Source: Erysipelothrix rhusiopathiae (GTDB lineage: Bacteria > Bacillota_I > Bacilli_A > Erysipelotrichales > Erysipelotrichaceae). From it: DNA of 64,000 nucleotides. Below are positions 42,531 through 51,048 of this stretch, one piece after another; the first letter of the stretch is position 1, and each line of letters starts with the position of its first letter. The notes beneath the pieces were generated by a model, which saw only the letters and a program-made list of their open reading frames with translations, had not been told where the DNA came from and made no database searches. The translations under genes and the position numbers were made by a program. The stretch spans positions 868,001 to 932,000 of the forward strand of contig NZ_LR134439.1 of assembly GCF_900637845.1 (NCBI RefSeq), written 5' to 3'.

Positions 42531-45500
42531 ATGAAAAAACAAAGTACTTATGCTAAAAAATCATTGGTAATCGTGTTATGTCTTATGCTCGGCGTGGGAA
42601 CCGCTCAAGTTGCGTTTGCAAATGAAGATACTGAATTTATTTCAGAAGATTCCGTTGTAGTAACAGAGCCAACTGATCAAAAGCAAGAAGAAACCACAGA
42701 AGTTGTAGAAGAAAACGAAACTACAGAAGGTGAAGATTCTGAAGAGTCAGAACAAGTAGTAGAAGTGGAAAAAAAAGAAATCGTTGAAACAGTTGAGGAA
42801 ACGACTTCTGACGAAACAAAAACAGAAGAAACAGTAGAAGGTTCTACAGATGTTGAAGAAGTTGAAAAAACAGAAGAAACTGTAAAAGAAGCAACTAAAG
42901 ATGACGCTAAAAAGGTTAAAGCAGTTAAATATAATCTTGGAGCGATTAAAAACAAAACTGAATTAGAAGCTGCATTTGCAGGAGCTCTTGAAGGTGACGT
43001 AATTACATTAGCAACTGATTTTGTTGCTGAAGATATTACACTTAAAGCACCTAATGCAAATATCGTCTTTGATGCAAATAATGTGACGTTGAAAAATTCG
43101 ACGCTTGAAATTGTTACCGAAAACAATAAAACAATCACGATTAAAAATTTAATCATGGATGGATCAGGTCATACAGGTAATTTATTACGTATTAATAACC
43201 AAGTAGGGATTGTTAATTTAACTAATGCTACATTTACAAATAACGATGGAACTCCGATTCATGCAGATATAAAAGCAGGAACAGACTTTAATATCGATGG
43301 AGTACTTATCTCTAATAACCTTGGTAGAGTTGGAGGTTCAGCGATTCAAATTGCTGAAAACAGCGGAGGAACGATTAATATCACAAATAGTACTATCTCG
43401 AACAATACCGGAAAAACTGGAGGGTATAGTTCAGGAGCAATTGGTAGCAAATTTTTCTATGGCAATATAAGCATTGAAAATACTGTATTTAGTGGTAATC
43501 ATAATGATTCCGTTAACACCGGAGTATTTGGCGGCGGTGGTGGGGCAATTGCATTCCATTACTTCCGTGGAAATATGACCATCAAACAAAGTTATTTCAA
43601 AGGAAATAAAGCTGGTGGCGATGGCCATTCTGAAACCTATGATGGTGGTGCAATTTATATCTTTGATGGCCGTGATGGTGCAACCGTAGATATTGACCAA
43701 ACAACCTTTGCTTACAATGAAGCAAAAGATGATGGTGGTGCAATCTTATTCCAAGGTACTGGTAACCCTGGATTAACAACAAACATCCACAACAGTACAT
43801 TCTATGGCAATAAAGCAGGTGGTACCGATGGTGCGAATTTACCTGGTGGTGCTATCATGTACTTTAAAAACGGTGGTTCTTCGAAGATGACGAACACTCT
43901 TTCGGGTTCTACATTCGTGGATAATATTGCAGGGAATGCAGATTCAACCATCGATTATAGAGGTGGTGCAATTTCGTTAAGTGGTGCAGGTTTGTTTGCG
44001 ACTGCACCAATTGACTACAAAGGAACGCTTTTCTTAGGAAATAAAGTATATGTAAATGGAGTTATTGAACCAAAAGCAAAATATAAAGATGTTTCAAATA
44101 CTCTATCTACATCAAACTTAAAAGGTAATATCCTTAATGTTGACCAAACTACAGTCGAACTTGCTGCTCAGGCAAAGAAAGATATCTTTGGTTATAAAAA
44201 TGTAGGTCTGAGTCGTGATCAATCGGAATTAGTTGCAGGGATTGAAGGAGAAATTATTCCTACAATCGCAATTAAACCAGAAGGTCCAGCTGATGACGCA
44301 TTCCGCGGAGGAAATACTGATGGATACGATCAACGTGGTAAAAAACGTTTAGCCGATATTGGTGCTGTAGAAATCCTTTGGATTAACTATGATGCTAATG
44401 GTGGTAGTTTTAACTTAGAAGAAATGAATGACTATGAGGGTGAAACATACTATGAAAAAGATACTTCTTCGAAAGTTGTATCATACTATGATGTAACCTT
44501 TGCAGATTCTATTAAAGAAGAACAAGCAGAAGATAGTATCCGTCCAGAACGTGCAGGATACAAGTTTATGGGTTGGTCAAAAGATAAGGATGCAACAACT
44601 CCAGATTCAGACTTTAACACACGTAAACCTGTAAAAGTTGAAGATGACAGTCTACGTTTATACGCTGTATGGCGTGCAAGCGATGCTTTCACTGTTACAT
44701 ATCATGGTAATGGAAATACGGATGGTATTGAGCCAGCAGATACCAATACCTATGAAACAAACGAACAAGCAACAGTTCTTGATCAATCATCATTAGTTAA
44801 AGATGGTTGGATTTTCGTTGGGTGGAATACACTCGCTAATGGAACAGGAACTGGTTATGCAAAAGATGCGAATATTACAATGACTCAGAATGTAGATCTT
44901 TATGCGCAATGGGAAGAGGATGTTCCTCCAGTTACAGAAAAATTCACAGTTACTTATAAAGGTAATGAAAATACATCTGGAACAGCACCTGTTGACACAA
45001 AAGAATATGAAAAAGGTAACACGGCAACAATTCTTGGAGCTGGAGATCTTATCAAAGACGGTTATGAATTTGTTGGATGGAACACCCAAGCTAATGGAAA
45101 AGGTGACACAGTAAGTGGTACAATGACTGTTAACGAGGATGTTACACTTTATGCACAATGGAAAAAATTAATTGTTGTTGTAGATACATACACTGTTGTA
45201 TATGATGGAAACGGCAATACTTCCGGAAATGCACCGATTGATTCACATCCTTATGAAAAAGGTGAGAAAATCATCGTTATGGGTTCATATAACTTAGTTA
45301 AAGAAGGATTTGATTTCATTGGTTGGAATACTCAAACTGATGGAAAAGGTAAAAATTATGCTCCTGGCGATTCAATTGAAGTAACTGGGGATGTTAGTTT
45401 ATTTGCACAATGGAATAAAACTGCAAAACCAGTAGATCCAACGAAACCAGTAGATCCAACAAAACCAGTAGATCCAACAAAACCAGTAGATCCAACAAAA

Positions 45501-45632
45501 CCAGGCGAAAATAATCAAACAGATTTACCTCAAACAGGGGTATCTGAAAGTAATGTTGCAGTAATTGCAAGTCTTACTTTAATTGGTCTCGGTTTGGTAC
45601 TTGTTAAAAAACGTAAACAAGAAGAAGCTTAG
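42531..45632 (+). CDS. LPXTG surface protein with beta-helix and InlB-B-type repeats
   Basis: 1033 residues from ATG 42531, after GGAGGTAAGGG. Signal peptide about 1-31, ending AFA; an acidic Glu/Thr/Val-rich region (about 32-125) likely to be disordered; a parallel beta-helix (about 130-600) with many NxT/S and GGAI-type turns; one degenerate and three clear repeats of about 74 residues (Flg_new/InlB B-repeat type: YHGNGNTDG, FVGWNTLANGTG, LYAQW); four PVDPTK units; LPQTG, a hydrophobic span and KKRKQEEA. It is probably a sortase-anchored adhesin; ligand unknown. It is monocistronic with its own terminator. Confidence 0.9.
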   Translation: MKKQSTYAKKSLVIVLCLMLGVGTAQVAFANEDTEFISEDSVVVTEPTDQKQEETTEVVEENETTEGEDSEESEQVVEVEKKEIVETVEETTSDETKTEETVEGSTDVEEVEKTEETVKEATKDDAKKVKAVKYNLGAIKNKTELEAAFAGALEGDVITLATDFVAEDITLKAPNANIVFDANNVTLKNSTLEIVTENNKTITIKNLIMDGSGHTGNLLRINNQVGIVNLTNATFTNNDGTPIHADIKAGTDFNIDGVLISNNLGRVGGSAIQIAENSGGTINITNSTISNNTGKTGGYSSGAIGSKFFYGNISIENTVFSGNHNDSVNTGVFGGGGGAIAFHYFRGNMTIKQSYFKGNKAGGDGHSETYDGGAIYIFDGRDGATVDIDQTTFAYNEAKDDGGAILFQGTGNPGLTTNIHNSTFYGNKAGGTDGANLPGGAIMYFKNGGSSKMTNTLSGSTFVDNIAGNADSTIDYRGGAISLSGAGLFATAPIDYKGTLFLGNKVYVNGVIEPKAKYKDVSNTLSTSNLKGNILNVDQTTVELAAQAKKDIFGYKNVGLSRDQSELVAGIEGEIIPTIAIKPEGPADDAFRGGNTDGYDQRGKKRLADIGAVEILWINYDANGGSFNLEEMNDYEGETYYEKDTSSKVVSYYDVTFADSIKEEQAEDSIRPERAGYKFMGWSKDKDATTPDSDFNTRKPVKVEDDSLRLYAVWRASDAFTVTYHGNGNTDGIEPADTNTYETNEQATVLDQSSLVKDGWIFVGWNTLANGTGTGYAKDANITMTQNVDLYAQWEEDVPPVTEKFTVTYKGNENTSGTAPVDTKEYEKGNTATILGAGDLIKDGYEFVGWNTQANGKGDTVSGTMTVNEDVTLYAQWKKLIVVVDTYTVVYDGNGNTSGNAPIDSHPYEKGEKIIVMGSYNLVKEGFDFIGWNTQTDGKGKNYAPGDSIEVTGDVSLFAQWNKTAKPVDPTKPVDPTKPVDPTKPVDPTKPGENNQTDLPQTGVSESNVAVIASLTLIGLGLVLVKKRKQEEA
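44688..45413 (+). repeat. Three tandem Flg_new/InlB-B-like repeats
   Basis: Copies at 44688-44912, 44943-45161 and 45189-45413, each about 74 codons, with the shared frame (F/Y)TV.Y.GN.NT.G, GWNT and (L/F)(Y/F)AQW; a more divergent copy lies at about 44380-44670. Confidence 0.85.
45426..45497 (+). repeat. 18-bp tandem repeat (PVDPTK)
   Basis: Four near-identical 18-bp units AAACCAGTAGATCCAAC(A/G) encode a wall-spanning PVDPTK spacer just before LPQTG. Confidence 0.95.
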
Positions 45633-45650
45633 TTAGCCTTGATTTATTAG

Positions 45651-45682
45651 AAGCTTAGCATTCAAGATGCTAAGCTTTTTTT
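45651..45682 (+). terminator. Terminator of the beta-helix LPXTG gene
   Basis: AAGCTTAGCAT / ATGCTAAGCTT with a 4-nt loop and T run. Confidence 0.9.
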
Positions 45683-45793
45683 AGTCTAACTGTGAATCTG
45701 TCGTTTGGGTATGAAATCTGTCTATTCAGAACAGCATCATACTCAATGCTTTTTCATGTGATAGAATATTTTTAAAGTGAGAAGGAGAAAGTT

Positions 45794-46702
45794 ATGAAAT
45801 TAGAATTTAATCAAATCAATAAGTTTTTTGACGAACATCATGTTCTTAAAGATATTTCTTTTGAAGTTAATAGTGGCCAAATTTTTGGTTATCTTGGACG
45901 TAATGGTGCTGGGAAAACAACATCAATTCGAATTTTGATGAATGTTTTCAAGTCGAATTCAGGTTCTATTACGATGGATGGAAAACCATTCAATCCTGAA
46001 GATTACCGGATAGGCTATCTACCTGAAGAACGTGGTATGTATTCGAAAACAAAGGTTATTGATCAACTTGTTTACTTTGCAATGCTTCGAGGTGCCACAC
46101 GTGATGAAGCGATGACTTCTGTGGCTTACTGGGCAAAACAATTTAAGATTGAAGAGTATCTCGGTCGAAAATTAGAAACCTTATCAAAAGGGAATCAACA
46201 AAAAGTACAAATCACTCAAGCATTTCTAAATGATCCAGATATCTTAATTTTAGATGAACCTTTTAGTGGATTAGATCCTGTTAATTCTCAAGTATTTCAA
46301 GATGCATTAACAGATTATATTGCAGATGATAAGATCATCATCTTCTCAAGTCACCAAATGAGCTATGTTGAAACGTTTTGTGATGACATTGCGATTATTA
46401 ATGAAGGGTCAATAGTTCTAAATGGATCCCTTAATTCAATTAAAAAGGAACTTGGTAAAGATAAAATTCGTATACAAGCACGTAATTATGATACGAAGGA
46501 ATTAATGGAGAAATTACGTACTGATTTGGTTTCAGTTGAATCGGATGAAAAATCGGTTATTGTTTCCTTATCAAAAGAATTATCAAAGAAATCGTGGATG
46601 ACATCTATCATTGAATCTGATATTGATTTGAAACTCTTGTCCGATTATGAACCAAGTCTTCAAGATATTTTTGTAGCAAAGGTAGGAGATCATCATGAAT
46701 AA
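45794..46702 (+). CDS. ABC transporter ATPase (NatA-like)
   Basis: 302 residues. Walker A GRNGAGKTTSIRI, signature LSKGNQQKVQI, Walker B LILDEPFSGLDPVNSQ, H-loop SSHQMSYVE; the C-terminal 90 residues are the extra domain of the drug-/sodium-export subfamily. The next gene is a matching ABC-2 permease overlapping by 8 nt. With that protein it should export a hydrophobic molecule, an ion or a peptide. Start behind AGAAGGAG. It lies between a terminator and the permease, so the pair forms one operon. Confidence 0.93.
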   Translation: MKLEFNQINKFFDEHHVLKDISFEVNSGQIFGYLGRNGAGKTTSIRILMNVFKSNSGSITMDGKPFNPEDYRIGYLPEERGMYSKTKVIDQLVYFAMLRGATRDEAMTSVAYWAKQFKIEEYLGRKLETLSKGNQQKVQITQAFLNDPDILILDEPFSGLDPVNSQVFQDALTDYIADDKIIIFSSHQMSYVETFCDDIAIINEGSIVLNGSLNSIKKELGKDKIRIQARNYDTKELMEKLRTDLVSVESDEKSVIVSLSKELSKKSWMTSIIESDIDLKLLSDYEPSLQDIFVAKVGDHHE

Positions 46703-47930
46703 ACTCAAAACGGTTTTTAAATTTGAATTTTTAGAAATGTTGCGGAAACGTAGTGTTAAAGTAACGACTCTAATTTTATGTATTGCAGTGTTGTTGATGA
46801 CATCAGTGCCAACAATTCAATCTGTGTTTATGGATGAAAAATCAGATGAGACACAGACAAGTGAAGTTGTCCCAGAGGAACGAAATGAATGGGGATTTAT
46901 TTTTGAAGATAATTCAGTCGATAAAGAGAAGTTTACAGTGCTTCTTGGACTGGATCACCTTAAACAATTTGATTCTGAAGACAATATGAAGACTGCTCTT
47001 CTTAATAAAGAAATTAAAAAAGGATATATTGTTTACAATAGTACATCTTATAAAGTTCTAACAATTGATAAGGATATGTTCGGTTTTGAGGATAGCATTA
47101 TCGAGGATACTTTAAAAACAATGGCAATAGACGAGAATTTTAAAGGAAGTAATATCGATGTCTCGGATGCACGTAATGCAATGAATGTGTCAATTACATC
47201 TGAGATTGAGGCGATCGGAAAAGATTCATCTCAAGGTTTCTTTATTGCGTATGTCATTCTGTTTGCGATGTATATGTTGATTCTATTCTTTGGTCAATCT
47301 GTAGCAACATCGGTTGCACGTGAAAAAGACAGTAGAACTATGGAGTTACTCATTACAAGTACAGATCCGAAAGTTCTTATTTTAGGGAAAGTGTTTGCGA
47401 TGGGTGCTGTTGGATTACTTCAGGTAGGTACGATTTTATTATCCGTATTTATCGGTTTTATGCTTAACAAAGTAAACTATGATCCTGATATTTTGATGAT
47501 GGTACAAGGTTCACTAACGGTGTCTACGGCACTTGTATATTTCGTGTTCTCAGTTGCGGGTTATATTCTATATCTGTATATATTTGCAGCATTGGGATCC
47601 TTGATTTCTAAAGTGGAAGATGTAAGTTCTGCGACAACACCAATTACAGTCTTGTTTGTGATTGCGTTCTTTATCGCTTCAAGTAGTTTAAGTGCACCAG
47701 ATAGTCAATTAACAATTATTAGCTCTTATGTACCGTTCGTCTCATTATTTACAATGCCGATTCGCTTCATGTTAACTTCGGTTAATTGGATTGAAATTGT
47801 GATATCAATGGCGATTATGATTTTATCAACATTAGTGATTGCGAAGATTTCGGTTTATATTTACCGATTCGGATCTTTAAATTATGGAAATAAATTAAAA
47901 ATAAAAGATATTATAAAAGCAAAAAAATAA
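46695..47930 (+). CDS. ABC-2 type exporter permease (NatB-like)
   Basis: 411 residues: one hydrophobic span at the N-terminus (about 25-42), a large extracytoplasmic loop (about 45-185), then five or six spans (about 190-400), the layout of NatB/YhaP-type permeases. It contains VAREKDSRTMELLITST, a cytosolic loop typical of the family. It overlaps the ATPase gene by 8 nt and ends in a terminator. Substrate unknown. Confidence 0.9.
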   Translation: MNKLKTVFKFEFLEMLRKRSVKVTTLILCIAVLLMTSVPTIQSVFMDEKSDETQTSEVVPEERNEWGFIFEDNSVDKEKFTVLLGLDHLKQFDSEDNMKTALLNKEIKKGYIVYNSTSYKVLTIDKDMFGFEDSIIEDTLKTMAIDENFKGSNIDVSDARNAMNVSITSEIEAIGKDSSQGFFIAYVILFAMYMLILFFGQSVATSVAREKDSRTMELLITSTDPKVLILGKVFAMGAVGLLQVGTILLSVFIGFMLNKVNYDPDILMMVQGSLTVSTALVYFVFSVAGYILYLYIFAALGSLISKVEDVSSATTPITVLFVIAFFIASSSLSAPDSQLTIISSYVPFVSLFTMPIRFMLTSVNWIEIVISMAIMILSTLVIAKISVYIYRFGSLNYGNKLKIKDIIKAKK

Positions 47931-47952
47931 CTCTCATGAGTTATTTTTTTTG
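47923..47952 (+). terminator. Terminator of the ABC exporter operon
   Basis: AATAACTC / GAGTTATT with a TCAT loop and T8; it overlaps the permease stop. Confidence 0.85.
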
Positions 47953-47981
47953 CTTTGTAATTTCTAAGATATTTGTATAAT

Positions 47982-48767
47982 CTAGAATACGATCGGTGCA
48001 ACGATGTTTTGAAGCACGGCTACGATACTCCAGCCTGCGACGCGACTTGTGCGGCTATAGATTTTTAAATCTGTTTTAATTTCTTCGCCTTCAAGCATGA
48101 TACGGTGCTCATCACCAACGTAACCTGGAATTGCATTAATCTTAAGGGTTGTGTTTTCTGGTCCAGCACTTGCAAGTGCAATAGCTACAGAAACGTTAAC
48201 GTGTGTTGGTAATGCAGCAATTGCTTCTTTTGTTGTACCTGAGAATACTTCAACAGGTTCTTGAGTATCAATTAATCCTTCGCGATTTAGTGATGTATGT
48301 ACTAATGCACGAGGGGATTTCATTCCTGTCATTTTTACGTTTACAGGACTCATGAGAGTAGCAGTACGTAAAATATCAAATCCTCCTACTGCTCCACTTG
48401 CGATATGAACTTTTTTACCTGTCTCACGCGCAACTTCTTGTACGTGATTATAAAATGTCGCATCAGCAAATGCTCCAATTGATAAGACAACTAGATTTGA
48501 ACCGGAACGTAGTACTGTTTCAGTGTAGTCAACAACTGATTTTACAGAAGCTGCTTCCGATGTATAGTCTGGCTCAAGTGCCATTAGTTCATCAATTGTT
48601 GAACATGCTTTACAACCATAGTAGTTTGCGAATGCAGCGGTACGAATTGGGTTTCGACCTAATACTCCAACAAGTTCATATTCAGGAAGATAACCATCTA
48701 CCCAAGCTTGAGCTACGATATCGTTGAGAAATCCTGGCCCAATTAACGCTAATTTTAATTTTTTCAT
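47982..48767 (-). CDS. L-aspartate dehydrogenase-like oxidoreductase (NadX/DUF108 family)
   Basis: 261 residues. Rossmann N-terminus (LALIGPGFLNDIVAQ), then LVGVLGRNPIRTAAFA and SVVDYTETVLRSGSNLVVLSIGAFAD, and the C-terminal catalytic region with LPTHVNVSVAIALASAGPENT, in which the His aligns with the family's catalytic position. Members convert L-aspartate to iminoaspartate using NAD(P)+, or work in reverse. No NadA/NadC genes are nearby. It is downstream of the PPTase gene on the same strand with a 91-nt gap, so it may belong to the dlt-like locus. ATG follows GGAAAGG. Confidence 0.75.
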   Translation of the reverse strand: MKKLKLALIGPGFLNDIVAQAWVDGYLPEYELVGVLGRNPIRTAAFANYYGCKACSTIDELMALEPDYTSEAASVKSVVDYTETVLRSGSNLVVLSIGAFADATFYNHVQEVARETGKKVHIASGAVGGFDILRTATLMSPVNVKMTGMKSPRALVHTSLNREGLIDTQEPVEVFSGTTKEAIAALPTHVNVSVAIALASAGPENTTLKINAIPGYVGDEHRIMLEGEEIKTDLKIYSRTSRVAGWSIVAVLQNIVAPIVF

Positions 48768-48858
48768 AATAATTCCTTTCCTAATTTATATAAGTATCTT
48801 AACATATATTTCTTCAAGTGAACCGGTTTATAAAGATTTTGTTTCGGGAGGTCTTTGT

Positions 48859-49398
48859 TTAGTCATTTGTTTTGATGGAAACAAATTCAAAAGTAGTGGG
48901 TGTCTCTGTTAATAAGGAACCATAGTACTCACTATTTATTGGTAGTGGTGTATAGAAAAGATTCTTCACTCTATTTTCTAAAAGTTCCAGTACAGAAAAA
49001 TGTTGAAAATCTTTTTCGATACGAAGATCAAAAAATTTTATATAACACTCTTTAAGACACCAGATTTCGTAGAAACTTTGGATGCCGTGATGTTTTACAT
49101 ACTCAGCTTCTTTGTGATGGTAAAACCGATTTGCGATTTTCAAGAAGTCTATATTCTCTTCGAATTTTTGGATGTCAATACTAATTGGATTCAGACTGAA
49201 TGCGTAGGTGGAAAATGCCGCAGTAATAGTTTTACTATAGTAAAAATCATTGTTTAGGATAATAGGTTTTCCATTTGCTGTTTTATAAAGATACCAAGTG
49301 TTATCGAGTTTGTATCGTTTCGTAAAATCTTGAATACAAGCATCAAGGGTATGAAGTTTGGGCTCTTTTGTTTGATAGATAATTACGTGATTTTCCAT
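48859..49398 (-). CDS. Sfp-type 4'-phosphopantetheinyl transferase
   Basis: 179 residues. The family's magnesium-binding pattern is ISIDIQKFEE and then YEIWCLKECYIKF (the W..KE...K signature). It would move the phosphopantetheine arm of CoA to a carrier-protein serine. It is short compared with Sfp (about 224), closer to compact AcpS-like/Sfp hybrids. It diverges from the operon that contains the carrier protein (Ser31 at 52220-52450), so that is its probable substrate. The start follows AGGAGGA. Confidence 0.8.
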   Translation of the reverse strand: MENHVIIYQTKEPKLHTLDACIQDFTKRYKLDNTWYLYKTANGKPIILNNDFYYSKTITAAFSTYAFSLNPISIDIQKFEENIDFLKIANRFYHHKEAEYVKHHGIQSFYEIWCLKECYIKFFDLRIEKDFQHFSVLELLENRVKNLFYTPLPINSEYYGSLLTETPTTFEFVSIKTND

Positions 49399-49452
49399 AG
49401 AGTCCTCCTTATTAATGCAAGCATAGCATTATTGTTGTGTATTTTTTGTGCA

Positions 49453-49507
49453 CTTAAGAATCTATAAGTCGTTCTTAAGATTGTGTTAAGAAAGCGAATG
49501 TTATAAT
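49453..49507 (+). promoter_or_regulatory. Promoter of the dlt-like operon with phased TTAAG half-sites
   Basis: TATAAT lies at 49502-49507 with no good -35, typical of an activated promoter. CTTAAGA (49453-49459), CTATAAG (49462-49468), CTTAAGA (49474-49480) and GTTAAGA (49485-49491) recur at steps of 9, 12 and 11 bp, close to one helical turn. OmpR-type response regulators bind such arrays. A like motif precedes the two-component genes. Confidence 0.55.
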
Positions 49508-49530
49508 TGGCACGAAATAAAAGGAGTTTT

Positions 49531-51048
49531 ATGATGAATCATATATTAAAGCATCTCGAATTAAGTGCAGAACGTTATCCAGATAAAGTTGCAGTCATTG
49601 AACCAAATCAGACAATAACTTATGAAAATCTGAATAATAAGGCTCGTATCGCGGCAACATGGTTTATAAATCAATTTGAAATGAATAAACCGATTGTTAT
49701 TTTTAAGGAGAAAGGGATTGATACACTTTCTTTAATGTTTGGTACAGCCTATGCATGCTGTCCTTACGTAATCATAGATCCATCACAACCTAACGAGCGT
49801 ATCATTTCAATTCTAAAAACATTAAAAACGAATTGTATTATTGGCGATGATGATCAAAAAGATCGTATTGAAAAATTTGGTCCAAACATTAAATTTATAA
49901 ATATTAAAACAGTGTTTTGTGGAAAATCAGAGGATTCACTGATAGAGAATCGATTGTCATCGCATATATCGACAAATCCACTCTACATCCTTTTTACATC
50001 AGGATCCACAGGCAATCCGAAGGGTGTTGTTGTTTCACATCAATCTGTAATCCGATTTATTCGCGATTTTACAGATAAGTTTCGTTTTTCTTCACACGAT
50101 GTTATTGCGAATCAGGCGCCTTTTGATTTTGATGTTTCGGTTAAGGATATTTATAGTTCGATTATGAAAGGTTCTACCTTAGTGTTAATACCTAAATCTT
50201 ATTTTACAAATCCTGTAACCTTGTTGGACTTTATTTGTGAATCGAAAGCAACTGTACTAACGTGGGCTGTATCAGCGTTATGTCTAGTGAGTCAATTAAA
50301 GGGTCTATCCTATCGGAAACCAAGTCAGTTGAGACAAATTATGTTCAGTGGAGAACGTATGCCCATTAAACATTTAGAAAAATGGCGTGAAGCCTGTCCA
50401 AACACTGAGTTTGTAAATCTATATGGACCAACTGAAATCACATGTAATTGTACTTACTATGTTTTGGAATCCCAACGAGAATATGCTGAGGAACTTCCAA
50501 TTGGCATTCCGTTTTATGATGATGAAGTATTTCTACTAAATGAAAAAGATGAGCTTGTCAAAGATTCGGAGATGCTTGGGGAAATTTGTGTTGGAGGTTT
50601 GAGTTTAGCGCTAGGATATTTTAATAACCAAGTACAAACTGATCGAGTATTTGTTCAAAACCCGTTGAATCCATATTATCGAGACATCATTTATCGTACT
50701 GGGGATTTAGGATACTATAACAAAAATGGTGAATTATGTATTAGAGGTCGTAAAGATTTTCAAATAAAGCATATGGGTCATCGAATTGAGCTAGAAGAAA
50801 TCGAACGTAAAATCGAGGAGCACCCAAATGTTTCTAGAGCCTGTTGTATATATCATGAAAAAAAATATAAAATCTATGGCATCTATCACGGTAATCTCGA
50901 TGTGAAGGCGCTTATTTCATATCTTGAAACAAAGCTACCACATTATATGATTCCAAATACATTTATACAGGTGCATCAGATGCCCTTAACAAAAAATGGG
51001 AAAATAGATCGTCAACTCTTAAAATCGGAAGTAGGGATACAAGTATGA
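49531..51048 (+). CDS. DltA-like amino-acid adenylation enzyme
   Basis: 505 residues from ATG 49531 (AAGGAG 7 nt before). Stand-alone adenylation domain: A3 LFTSGSTGNPKG (residues 154-165), A4 PFDFDVSVKD with the Asp that holds the alpha-amino group, NLYGPTEIT (A5), RTGDLG (A7), GRKDFQIKHMGHRIEL (A8), and TKNGKIDR with invariant Lys491 (A10). Cys251 in ALCLV aligns with the D-Ala-selecting Cys of DltA. It should activate an amino acid and load it on the carrier protein. Overlaps the next gene by ATGA. It is the first gene of the operon. Confidence 0.88.
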   Translation: MMNHILKHLELSAERYPDKVAVIEPNQTITYENLNNKARIAATWFINQFEMNKPIVIFKEKGIDTLSLMFGTAYACCPYVIIDPSQPNERIISILKTLKTNCIIGDDDQKDRIEKFGPNIKFINIKTVFCGKSEDSLIENRLSSHISTNPLYILFTSGSTGNPKGVVVSHQSVIRFIRDFTDKFRFSSHDVIANQAPFDFDVSVKDIYSSIMKGSTLVLIPKSYFTNPVTLLDFICESKATVLTWAVSALCLVSQLKGLSYRKPSQLRQIMFSGERMPIKHLEKWREACPNTEFVNLYGPTEITCNCTYYVLESQREYAEELPIGIPFYDDEVFLLNEKDELVKDSEMLGEICVGGLSLALGYFNNQVQTDRVFVQNPLNPYYRDIIYRTGDLGYYNKNGELCIRGRKDFQIKHMGHRIELEEIERKIEEHPNVSRACCIYHEKKYKIYGIYHGNLDVKALISYLETKLPHYMIPNTFIQVHQMPLTKNGKIDRQLLKSEVGIQV

